Of a stretch of 64,000 bases of DNA, positions 18,539 through 25,570 are shown one piece after another. A model generated the notes under the pieces. It was not told the origin of the DNA, did not search any database, and worked only from the letters and a program-made list of their open reading frames with translations. The translations under genes were made by a program, and so were the position numbers. The stretch lies in NCBI RefSeq assembly GCF_003112555.1, contig NZ_BEWB01000008.1:1-64000 (forward strand), written 5' to 3'. The stretch is from Streptomyces coelicoflavus. GTDB lineage: Bacteria > Actinomycetota > Actinomycetes > Streptomycetales > Streptomycetaceae. How positions within the stretch are numbered: position 1 is the first letter of the stretch; each line of letters begins with the position of its first letter.

Positions 18539-18755
18539 TCAACGGTGAAAAGCGACCACGAGTTGCCACAGCGCCATCAGGACCAGGACACCCGAGGCGG
18601 TCCAGGCCAGCGGGGCGAGGACCCTGGGGGTGCAACGGCCGCCACCGGTTGTTGACGAGCAGCAACGGAAACAGAGCGGCCAGCTCGGCAAAGACGGAGA
18701 GGCCTACGACGTATGCGATGCCCCAGCCTGGAAGCCCGGCCGCGACAGCCTGCAA
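18539..18755 (-). pseudogene. Decayed small membrane-protein gene
   Basis: Two hydrophobic segments lie in different frames: GIAYVVGLSVFAELAALF and, after a shift near 18640, LAWTASGVLVLMALWQL ending at a stop at 18539. Joined, they give an ordinary two-helix protein. No good start codon exists in the first frame (only a TTG), so the 5' end also looks lost. Family not recognised. Confidence 0.4.
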
Positions 18756-18786
18756 CGCTGTAAGCCCGCCGCAGAGCTTGGGCGGG

Positions 18787-18906
18787 TCAGCGGTGCTTCT
18801 TGGTGAGCAGCCGGTTCACCGCGGCGCAGTACCGCGCCTGGGCGAGCCAGGGCAGTTCGAGGAACGAGACGGCGCGGAAGCCGAGGGCGGTGAAGGGACG
18901 CGTCAT
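18787..18906 (-). CDS. Hypothetical 39-aa peptide
   Basis: The ATG at 18906 is preceded by GGAG five bases upstream. The product begins MTRPFTALGFRAVSF and ends RLLTKKHR; it is basic with a hydrophobic middle. A CCCGCC/GGCGGG hairpin follows the stop. It could be a real small protein or the start of the broken membrane gene downstream. Confidence 0.3.
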   Translation of the reverse strand: MTRPFTALGFRAVSFLELPWLAQARYCAAVNRLLTKKHR

Positions 18907-19047
18907 GGTCACTCCGTGGTCGTGAGCGGTCTGTCGGCGAGGGGGAGCGGCGGGGCGCCGGGCTGTGGCGAGCGCCCCCGTGCCGGCCGCAGGGCGCCGG
19001 GGGCCGTCAGCGGCCGAGCCCTGCCCAGCCGACGCCCTCCTGCCGGC

Positions 19048-19251
19048 TCAGCGCTCCACAATGCGGGTTCGGACAACAAGCCGAGACGAGGCTTCCAGGG
19101 ACGGCAAGGGCCGAAGGCGCTGAGCAGTGACTTCACACTCCACTCGGGACGCTGCTCCGTCCAAAGCGCGCAGCAAACGATCCTGCTCGTCAGCAGGCAG
19201 ACGCTCCATCATCCGCACCATCTCCCCAAGTTCGTCCCCGACCGACGTCAC
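19048..19251 (-). CDS. Small hypothetical protein coupled to the MBL-fold hydrolase
   Basis: The product has 67 residues from a GTG at 19251 that overlaps the hydrolase stop by four bases (GTGA). The first half is an amphipathic acidic helix region (VGDELGEMVRMMERL, DEQDRLLRALD); the second half is basic. No family recognised. The overlap and helical pattern support a real translated gene rather than noise. Confidence 0.5.
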   Translation of the reverse strand: MTSVGDELGEMVRMMERLPADEQDRLLRALDGAASRVECEVTAQRLRPLPSLEASSRLVVRTRIVER

Positions 19252-20483
19252 TGCTCCCCCGCGAGGTCGAGATCGCCTTTGCTCGTCCCGGCCACGCCTT
19301 CGACGATCCGGGGACGGCGCCATGGGTGCGCGATCGGACCCGACACCGCCCGCCACCACGGCTCCACCGGCAGCTCCCCCGCCGGCTCGAACGGCTCACC
19401 CGGCCGCGGAAACGCCACTGCCTGCTCAGCCTCCTCGGCCGCGTCCTTCGTCCACTCCCCCGGCTCCGCCCACGGATGCGGAGCCAGATTGAACGTCCCC
19501 CAGTGGATCGGTAGCAGCACCCCACCCGGAGCGCCTCCCTGCAGGTCAAGATGAGCCTGCACCCCCTGCGCAGGCGTCATGTGAATGTCTGGCCACATAC
19601 CAGGCAGCGGCGTATAGTCCGTGTGGTTCTTGGGCCAGAACTCGGCGTACGCCCCGAGCTGGATCATCGTGGCGTCGAACGGGCCGTGCGCGGCGCCGAT
19701 CTCGCGGAAGCCGTCGAAGTAGCCGGTGTCCCCGCTGTGGTAGACGCGGTGTTCCTCCCCGGCGACGACCCAGGACGCCCAGAGGGTGTGCTGGGTGTTG
19801 CGCAGCCCCCGCCCGCAGAAGTGCCGGGCCGGGGTGGCGGTGAGGGTGAGGCCGCCGACGCGGGTCGACTCGTGCCAGTCCAGCTCGCGCAGCCGGCCGG
19901 CGGGGACGCCCCAGTGCTCGAGGTGGGCGCCGACGCCCAGCGGCACGGCGAACACGGTGTCCGTGCCGGCCAGCGCCTTGATGGTCGGCATGTCCAGGTG
20001 GTCGTAGTGGTCGTGGGAGATGACGACGACGTCGACGCGGCCGAGGGCGGCCAGCGGCAGGGGAACCGGGTGCAGGCGCTTGGGGCCGGCGAAGGGGAAC
20101 GGGGAACAGCGCTCGCCCCACACGGGGTCGAAGAGCACGCGCTGCCCGTCGATCTCGGCGAGCACGCTGGAGTGGCCCATCCAGGTCAGCCGGAGCCCGG
20201 TGGCGGGCGGCCGGGCGAGGTCGGCGAGGGTGGTGGCGTGCACCGGCACCGTGCCCTCGGGGGCCCGCCGGGCCCGCGCCTCCTTGTTGAAGTAGATCTT
20301 GGCGAATTCGGTCGCCGAGCCGGAGGGGCGGGTCCGGGCGGTGCCCCCGGGGTTCTGGAAGACCCCGTCGCGGAAGTGGGGCGATCTGCGGATGCGCGCC
20401 ATGCGCTCGCCGCCCGGGTCCGCGCCGAAGGCCGCGGGACGCGGCACGCTGAACCCGGCACTCGGGAAACGGAAAGCGGCCAC
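19248..20483 (-). CDS. MBL-fold metallohydrolase (UlaG / NAPE-PLD-like)
   Basis: The protein has 411 residues; the GTG at 20483 is preceded by GGAGG. The metal site is visible as HDHYDHLD (after VVVIS), with later ligands in ATPARHFCGRG, YHSGDTGY and LPIHWGTF. That set is typical of zinc-dependent lactonase/phosphodiesterase-like enzymes related to N-acyl-PE phospholipase D. The N-terminal FRDGVFQNP segment is common in bacterial members. It is divergent from a TetR gene, which probably regulates it, and its stop is fused to a small downstream gene. Its 3' end resembles the fossil at 13688-13801. The substrate is unknown. Confidence 0.9.
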   Translation of the reverse strand: MAAFRFPSAGFSVPRPAAFGADPGGERMARIRRSPHFRDGVFQNPGGTARTRPSGSATEFAKIYFNKEARARRAPEGTVPVHATTLADLARPPATGLRLTWMGHSSVLAEIDGQRVLFDPVWGERCSPFPFAGPKRLHPVPLPLAALGRVDVVVISHDHYDHLDMPTIKALAGTDTVFAVPLGVGAHLEHWGVPAGRLRELDWHESTRVGGLTLTATPARHFCGRGLRNTQHTLWASWVVAGEEHRVYHSGDTGYFDGFREIGAAHGPFDATMIQLGAYAEFWPKNHTDYTPLPGMWPDIHMTPAQGVQAHLDLQGGAPGGVLLPIHWGTFNLAPHPWAEPGEWTKDAAEEAEQAVAFPRPGEPFEPAGELPVEPWWRAVSGPIAHPWRRPRIVEGVAGTSKGDLDLAGEQ

Positions 20484-20548
20484 GGTACCTCCAGGTGGAG
20501 TGGATCAAGCTCTCATCGTCGTCGTCTCGTGCTACGTCACCTCGAACG

Positions 20549-20565
20549 ACGGATGTCACATCCGT
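20549..20565. promoter_or_regulatory. Candidate TetR operator
   Basis: Perfect 7-bp inverted repeat ACGGATG-TCA-CATCCGT, lying between the divergent hydrolase (start 20483) and TetR (start near 20648) genes, where a local repressor would control both promoters. Confidence 0.5.
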
Positions 20566-20647
20566 GTTCCCGGTCCGCGGCGGACCGGGAGCGCGTCACC
20601 GCACGTCCGGGGGGCTGTATAGGGTGACGTGTGTGGGGAGAGTCCGG

Positions 20648-21253
20648 TTGAGTGTGGCCGAGCGGCGCGAGGAGCTGTTGCGCGCGGCAGTGGAGCAGAT
20701 ATCGGCGCGGGGTGTGGCGGCGGTGCGGATCGCCGACGTGGCCGCCGCGCTCGGTGTCAGCAACGCCCTGGTGCTCTACCACTTCTCCACGAAGGAGCGG
20801 CTGGTCGCCGCCGCGTTCACCCACGCCGCCGAGGCCGATCTCGCCCATCTGCGCGGGCTGCTCGCCCGCCGTACGTCGGCGCTGCGCCGGCTGCGGGCGG
20901 CCGTGCGGTGGTACGCGCCGACCGGTCAGGCCAAGGGCTGGCGGCTGTGGATCGAGGGCTGGGCGGCGGCGCCGCGCGAACCCGCGCTGCGGGAGGTCAC
21001 GCGCGAGCTGGACCGCCAGTGGAAGACGGCGATCGCCGAGGTCATCGAAGAGGGTGCGGCCGCCGGTGAGTTCTCCTGCCCCGAGCCGGACGCCGCCGCG
21101 CTGCGCCTGACGGCGCTGCTGGACGGCCTGGCGGTGCAGCTCACGTCGTACGCGGGCACGGTGTCGCGGGCCCGGGCGCAGCAGTGGGTGGACGAGGCAC
21201 TGGCCCGGGAACTGGGTCTGGAGCGAGCGGCCCTGACGGCCACGCGACGCTAG
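20648..21253 (+). CDS. TetR/AcrR-family transcriptional regulator
   Basis: The product has about 201 residues. The start is uncertain: a TTG at 20648 has GGGGAGAG at suitable distance, while in-frame GTGs lie at 20654 and further upstream. The N-terminal helix-turn-helix is typical (ISARGVAAVRIADVAAALGV, then NALVLYHFSTKERLVAAAF). The C-terminal ligand domain is helical and ends with a predicted dimer helix. It is divergent from the MBL-fold hydrolase and likely represses it and itself through the palindrome at 20549-20565. Confidence 0.85.
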   Translation: MSVAERREELLRAAVEQISARGVAAVRIADVAAALGVSNALVLYHFSTKERLVAAAFTHAAEADLAHLRGLLARRTSALRRLRAAVRWYAPTGQAKGWRLWIEGWAAAPREPALREVTRELDRQWKTAIAEVIEEGAAAGEFSCPEPDAAALRLTALLDGLAVQLTSYAGTVSRARAQQWVDEALARELGLERAALTATRR

Positions 21254-21296
21254 GGGACGTCGCGCGGGAACCGGCCGCCCGCTCCCCTTCTCAGGC

Positions 21297-22115
21297 TCAG
21301 GCCACCGCGGCGATCCGCGTCTTGATGTCGTCCGGCGACAGCGTTCCCTTGGCCGTGACATGGTCGCCCGACGACTCGCCGCGCAGCCGGCGTCCGATCC
21401 ACGGGACCAGGTACTCGCGCGCCCAGTGCACGTCGTCGCGCCGCACGTCCAGGGTGCCCCGGGCCGGCAGGGGCGGCCAGGGCTGGTCCGGGTCTGCCGG
21501 GACGCGCAGGCCCAGGGCCTGGCCGGCGCGGAGCGCCACGCGCGTGTGGCCTTCCGGCGACAGGTGCAGCCGGTCGGCGTCCCACGCCCTGCGGTCCTGG
21601 ACGCTCCGCAGCGACCACAGGTCGAGCACCGGGCAGCCGTACCGGTCGGCGACGGCCCGGACGTGCCCGTTGTACGTGGCGATCTTGCCGCGCAGATGCT
21701 TGAGGACGGGCACCCCGCGGGTGTCGAAGCCGGTGGTCACCAGGACGGTGCCGGCCGCGGCGGTCAGCGCGGCCACCGCCAGTTCGAACCGCTCGGCGAC
21801 CTCGTCGGGGTCGGTGCCGGGCCGGATGATGTCGTTGCCGCCCGCCGCGAACGAGACCAGGTCCGGTGCGAGGGCGACGGCCCGCGGGACCTGTTCCGCC
21901 ACGATCTGGTCGAGGAGCCTGCCGCGCACGGCGAGGTTCGTGTACGTGAAGTCGCCCTCGGGGCGCCGGTCCGCGAGCAGTACGGCCAGTCGGTCGGCCC
22001 AGCCGACGAAATCCCCGTCCGGGCCGGGGTCGCCGACGCCCTCGGTGAAGCTGTCTCCCACCGCCACGTACGACCCGATCACTGCTCTGCTGTCACTCTT
22101 CGAATCGTCTGCCAC
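21297..22115 (-). CDS. SGNH/GDSL-family hydrolase
   Basis: The protein has 272 residues. It shows the SGNH blocks: GDSFTEG near residue 20 (nucleophile Ser), NLAVRG with Gly, FAAGGNDI (Asn) and DRLHLSPEGH (catalytic Asp-x-x-His). These make it an esterase/lipase-type serine hydrolase. No signal peptide is seen, so it is probably cytosolic. It is convergent with the TetR gene, 43 bases apart. The GTG start at 22115 is plausible, though the ribosome site is weak. Confidence 0.88.
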   Translation of the reverse strand: MADDSKSDSRAVIGSYVAVGDSFTEGVGDPGPDGDFVGWADRLAVLLADRRPEGDFTYTNLAVRGRLLDQIVAEQVPRAVALAPDLVSFAAGGNDIIRPGTDPDEVAERFELAVAALTAAAGTVLVTTGFDTRGVPVLKHLRGKIATYNGHVRAVADRYGCPVLDLWSLRSVQDRRAWDADRLHLSPEGHTRVALRAGQALGLRVPADPDQPWPPLPARGTLDVRRDDVHWAREYLVPWIGRRLRGESSGDHVTAKGTLSPDDIKTRIAAVA

Positions 22116-22248
22116 GTCGGCCCATGATTCACCTTGGAATGTGACCTACGCGACCGTAGGAAGGGGTTGACGGTCGGTGAGAAAGGCCACGCCTAAAGTG
22201 TTCGTCAATTCCGGAATACGGCGCAGTACTCCGAAGGCGTCGTACACC

Positions 22249-22280
22249 GAGGACCGAGTACGCCGAGGACCGGGTACGCC
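22249..22280. repeat. Two tandem 16-bp repeats
   Basis: gaggaccgagtacgcc followed directly by gaggaccgggtacgcc (one mismatch), just before the terminator hairpin. Too short and few to be a functional array. Confidence 0.6.
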
Positions 22281-22316
22281 GAAGGCCGGACCCGGGGATC
22301 GGGGTCCGGCCTTCGG
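22279..22316. terminator. Strong bidirectional hairpin terminator
   Basis: A 15-bp perfect stem (ccgaaggccggaccc with its complement) closes an 8-base loop. It lies 28 bases past the stop of the LysM-M23 gene (minus) and lacks a long U tract, as is usual in Streptomyces. Confidence 0.75.
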
Positions 22317-22343
22317 GGCACGGTGGCTGCGCGGAGCCGGACG

Positions 22344-23300
22344 TCAGACGGAGACGCCGTGCGAGCGCAGGAACGCGATCGGGTCGATGTCCGAGCCGTA
22401 GTCCGGCGTGGTGCGGATCTCGAAGTGCAGGTGCGGGCCGGTCACGTTGCCGGTGGCACCCGAGAGGCCGACCTGCTGACCCGCCGTCACCGACTGACCG
22501 GCGGAGACGGAGAGCGAGGAGAGGTGGGCGTACTGGGCGTAGTGGCCGTCGGCGAGCTGGATGACGACCTGGTTGCCGTACGCGCCGCCCCAGCCGGCCG
22601 AGACGACGGTGCCCGCGCCGACGGCCTTCAGCGAGGTGCCGGTCGGGACGACGAAGTCGGTGCCGGTGTGGTAGCCGCTGGACCACATGCTGCCCGACTG
22701 GTGGTACGGGGTACCGACGGTGCCGCCCGCGACGGGGGAGGTGTAACCGCTGGTGGTGCCCGTGGACTGGGCGCCGGTGTCCGAGGACTCCGAGGAGCCG
22801 GAGTCGTCCGAGGAGGAGGCCTTCTCGGCGTCCGTCGACTTGTCGGCGGCGGGCTTCTCGGCGGCGGGCTTCTCGGCCGGCTTCTGCGACTGCGCGGCGG
22901 ACGGCGCCGACGACTTGGCGGCCTGGCCGCCGATCGCGAGCTCGAGACCGGGGTGGATCAGCGACGGGTCGGAACCGACGGCCTCGCGGTTGTCCGCGTA
23001 GAGCTTCTTCCAGCCGCCGTCGACGTGCTGCTCGTCGGCGATCTTCGAAAGGTAGTCACCGCTCTTCACGGTGTACGTCCGGGAGTCCGAGTTCTTGTCG
23101 GAGCTGCTCGCGGCGGACTTCTTGGCCGACGTCGGAATGGACTGCACGGCCTGCTCGGAAACGGAGTGAGCGGGGGCGGCGTTGGCGGAGGCGGCACCCA
23201 GCAGCGGAAGCGCGAGCGCGGCGCCACCGGTTCCGGCGACGGCGATGGTGCGGGTCAGGCGCATGGCCCTGGTACGGCGGTGCTTACCCTTCGCGGGCAT
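22344..23300 (-). CDS. Secreted LysM-M23 peptidoglycan endopeptidase
   Basis: The protein has 318 residues. A signal peptide (basic start, hydrophobic stretch about 16-38, cleavage near ANA-AP) directs export. A LysM domain lies around 74-122 (YTVKSGDYLSKIADE), a Ser/Ala/Lys/Pro-rich spacer around 125-190, and a C-terminal M23 (lysostaphin-like) domain with HTGTDF (His, Asp) and GPHLHFEI (HxH) zinc ligands. It should bind wall glycan and cut peptide cross-links during growth or germination. A ydaO-type riboswitch precedes it, so expression probably responds to cyclic di-AMP. The terminator at 22279-22316 follows. Confidence 0.95.
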   Translation of the reverse strand: MPAKGKHRRTRAMRLTRTIAVAGTGGAALALPLLGAASANAAPAHSVSEQAVQSIPTSAKKSAASSSDKNSDSRTYTVKSGDYLSKIADEQHVDGGWKKLYADNREAVGSDPSLIHPGLELAIGGQAAKSSAPSAAQSQKPAEKPAAEKPAADKSTDAEKASSSDDSGSSESSDTGAQSTGTTSGYTSPVAGGTVGTPYHQSGSMWSSGYHTGTDFVVPTGTSLKAVGAGTVVSAGWGGAYGNQVVIQLADGHYAQYAHLSSLSVSAGQSVTAGQQVGLSGATGNVTGPHLHFEIRTTPDYGSDIDPIAFLRSHGVSV

Positions 23301-23310
23301 GGTGAATTCC

Positions 23311-23462
23311 TCTCCGGCGCCTGCGAGGTGAGCTGTCGGGTGCGGGCTGGAGATGCCCGGCCGCGCCGAAACGCGGCTTTACCCCAAGCCGTTCCGGGAA
23401 CCGGAACAGGCAGTTTTACCTGTGGGTCCCCCGCTCCTGCCGTGTACGGGTGGTGGATGAGT
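23311..23462 (-). promoter_or_regulatory. ydaO-yuaA (cyclic di-AMP) riboswitch
   Basis: The leader of the LysM-M23 gene contains, in order, the conserved blocks GGAGCGGGGGACCCA, GGGGTAAAGCCGCG and CCCGACAGCTCACCTCG-CAGGCG, spaced as in the ydaO class. The last block ends about 10 bases before the coding start. In actinobacteria this riboswitch controls cell-wall hydrolases and usually turns expression off when c-di-AMP is high. Exact outer boundaries are estimated. Confidence 0.88.
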
Positions 23463-23886
23463 GCGGGCTCCGGTCGGCGGCAGGATTAGGCGTCCGTCCG
23501 GATCGGTGGTGAACGTAAGGGACCAGGACGCACAGGGACAAGCGCGAGGTTCCGGCGACAGGCGTTTCGATTGATCCTTTATGAAAAAACCGGTGACCCT
23601 GCGTCGATTTCCGACCCACTGTTTTCCCTGAATACCCTTGAGAACCGGCGGCATTACGTGAACATGACGGACAACGCTCGGTCACGGATATGACGCTGCT
23701 CACGCGCCCCTTATCCACCATCCGTCATTTCAGGGCCAGTTATTACCAAAGCGCCAATTCGGACAGAATGCCTTTACCGGTCCACAATGGCCCTCTTGCA
23801 GCGGCTTTCGCCGACCGGTCATGCCGTATCGTCGAGTGGTGCCCGCCGGCGAGCAGCGACGGCGGGGCGGAGTGGGAGGAGCCCCC
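23463..23886. other. Divergent promoter region, comparatively AT-rich
   Basis: 424 bases between the riboswitch and the phosphatase start. The part at 23570-23700 is unusually AT-rich for this genome (ttatgaaaaaacc and nearby runs) and probably holds promoters for both divergent genes. No gene seen. Confidence 0.5.
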
Positions 23887-24684
23887 GTGACGCAGCAGGT
23901 CCCGTCGACCGAACCCGAGCTGACCGGTGTGCGCAACTTCCGGGACGTGGGCGGACTGCCGACCGTGGACGGCCGGCGGGTGCGCCAGGGGGTGCTGTTC
24001 CGCAGCGGCCACCTCGCGCACGCCACCGGGGAGGACGCCGCGTTCCTGGCCTCACTGGGCCTGCACACGATCTTCGACTTCCGCAACGCTGCCGACCAGA
24101 AGCTCGACGGCCCGGACGTCGAGCTGCCGGGCGTGCGCAATGTGAACCTGCCGCTGAGCGACCCGGCCGACGGCGCCGAGTTCTGGAAGATGGTCCGTGA
24201 CGGAGACCTCGACCAGCTGCGGGACATCCTGGCGGACGGCAAGGGCGCCGACCGGATGATCAACTCCTACCGCCTCATCATGACGGAGCGCACGGCGGAG
24301 CACTCCCGGGTCCTGCACGCGCTCGCCGAGGACAGCGTCCCCGCGCTGATGCACTGCGCGGCCGGGAAGGACCGCGCGGGCCTGTCGATCGCCGTCACCC
24401 TGCTCGCCCTGGGCGTCGAGCGCGAGGCCGTCGTCGAGGACTACCTGAAGTCGAACGCCGCGCACCGCCGCTACAAGGTGCGCCGCAGCGGCTCGGCGGC
24501 CTCGGCGTACTCACCCGAGGTCATGGAGCTGCTCAGCCCCCTGTTCGACGCGCGCGCCGAGTACCTGGCGGCGGCCTTCGAGACCGTCGAGGAGACGTGG
24601 GGCGGCGTCGACGCCTACCTGGAGAAGGGCCTCCGGCTCACTCCGCAGACCCGGGAGCGACTGCGCGAGCGGATGGTGGACTGA
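23887..24684 (+). CDS. Tyrosine-protein phosphatase family protein
   Basis: The product has 265 residues; the GTG at 23887 is preceded by GGGAGGAG. The P-loop HCAAGKDRAG (Cys nucleophile, Arg of CxxxxxR) marks the PTP / PtpB-like (LipA, IphP) group. NFRDVGGLP and VLFRSGHL near the N-terminus are signature blocks of this group, and FDFRNAADQ carries the usual FDLR-type motif. It may act on phosphotyrosine or phosphoinositide; the substrate is unknown. The protein is cytosolic with no export signal. The neighbouring genes do not suggest a pathway. Confidence 0.92.
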   Translation: MTQQVPSTEPELTGVRNFRDVGGLPTVDGRRVRQGVLFRSGHLAHATGEDAAFLASLGLHTIFDFRNAADQKLDGPDVELPGVRNVNLPLSDPADGAEFWKMVRDGDLDQLRDILADGKGADRMINSYRLIMTERTAEHSRVLHALAEDSVPALMHCAAGKDRAGLSIAVTLLALGVEREAVVEDYLKSNAAHRRYKVRRSGSAASAYSPEVMELLSPLFDARAEYLAAAFETVEETWGGVDAYLEKGLRLTPQTRERLRERMVD

Positions 24685-24712
24685 GCCACCCGCTCGCGAC
24701 GGCCGGACGGCG

Positions 24713-24832
24713 CTACTTGGCGCCCACCTCGAACAGCAGGTAGAGGAAGCCGCCGAAGACGTGCCCCAGGGCGATGTAGATGACCAGCCGCACCCACAGG
24801 GCGCGCGGGAACTTGTCCTCGATGGCACTCAT
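24713..24832 (-). CDS. DUF6126 family small membrane protein
   Basis: The product has 39 residues. The ATG at 24832 overlaps the stop of the XRE-cupin gene (ATGA) and follows GGAGAG. It has one membrane helix (LVIYIALGHVFGGFLYLLF) after a short charged N-terminus (EDKFPRALWVR), the pattern of DUF6126. The fixed pairing with an XRE-cupin regulator suggests a functional link, perhaps as membrane anchor or target. Confidence 0.8.
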   Translation of the reverse strand: MSAIEDKFPRALWVRLVIYIALGHVFGGFLYLLFEVGAK

Positions 24833-25443
24833 GGCGTCTCTCCAGGGGTCGGGCCGAGGCACAGCGCGGCCGTCGGGCTCTGCAGCAGGGTGTGGACGAA
24901 GAGCAGCTCGACCCCGTCGGGGTCCTGGGCCGCGATCCGGTGCGGGGTCATCGAGTCGAAGTGGGCGCTGTCCCCCGCGGTGAGCCGGTGCTCGGTGTCC
25001 CCGAGGCGCAGTCGCAACCGGCCCCTGAGGACGTGCAGCCACTCCTCGCCGGGGTGCACCCGCACGACGTCGCCCTGGGAGCCGTACGGCACCTGGACGC
25101 GCAGGGCCTGCATGCCGCGGCCCGGCGCACCCGCCTGCCAGTACGTCCAGCCGCCCGCGGCGGTGGGTTCCATGTCGGCGCCGCGCACGACGGCGTCCCG
25201 GTCGGCGGACGTCTCGCCCAGCAGCTCGGCGACGGTCGTACCGTAGACACGGGCGAGCGCGAGCAGCATCGGCAGTGAGGGCTGGCGCTGCCCGGTCTCC
25301 AGACGGGAGAGGTGGGCGGGCGACAGCCCCGCGGCGCGGGACGCGGCCTCGAGCGTGAGGGCGGCCCGCCGCCGCAGCTCGCGCAGCTGGGGCGCGACGG
25401 CGGCGACCGTCCCCTCGGCGGGGCCGGTCTCGGAGGAGCTCAT
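24829..25443 (-). CDS. XRE-family regulator with C-terminal cupin domain
   Basis: The product has 204 residues. The helix-turn-helix is at about 18-74 (LRELRRRAALTLEAASRAAG, LSPAHLSRLETGQRQPS). A cupin barrel spans about 115-190 (VRVHPGEEWLHVLRGRLRLRL, HFDSMTPHRI), likely binding a small ligand. The gene lies downstream of hpnO on the same strand after a 127-base gap containing palindromes at 25464-25545, which are probable self-operators. It is translationally coupled to DUF6126. Confidence 0.92.
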   Translation of the reverse strand: MSSSETGPAEGTVAAVAPQLRELRRRAALTLEAASRAAGLSPAHLSRLETGQRQPSLPMLLALARVYGTTVAELLGETSADRDAVVRGADMEPTAAGGWTYWQAGAPGRGMQALRVQVPYGSQGDVVRVHPGEEWLHVLRGRLRLRLGDTEHRLTAGDSAHFDSMTPHRIAAQDPDGVELLFVHTLLQSPTAALCLGPTPGETP

Positions 25444-25463
25444 GGCTCCATTCAGCCCGAGAC

Positions 25464-25545
25464 TTGCCCGTCAGGCAAATTCCTTGCCTCAGAGGCAAAG
25501 GCACCCCGGGGCCTCAGAGGCAAACACACTCGAAGGCCTCAGAGG
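25464..25545. promoter_or_regulatory. Array of palindromic operator-like sites before the XRE gene
   Basis: TTGCCCGTCAGGCAA (25464-25478) and TTGCCTCAGAGGCAA (25484-25498) are inverted repeats exactly 20 bp apart. GCCTCAGAGGC recurs at 25511 and 25536 with 25-bp spacing. They lie just upstream of the XRE-cupin start and fit cooperative binding by that regulator. Confidence 0.65.
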
Positions 25546-25570
25546 CGGAGGCCCCCAAGGCCTCGCTCGC

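Noticed and set aside
22249..22280. Short tandem repeats as a CRISPR-like array
   Set aside because: Only two adjacent 16-bp units with no spacers.
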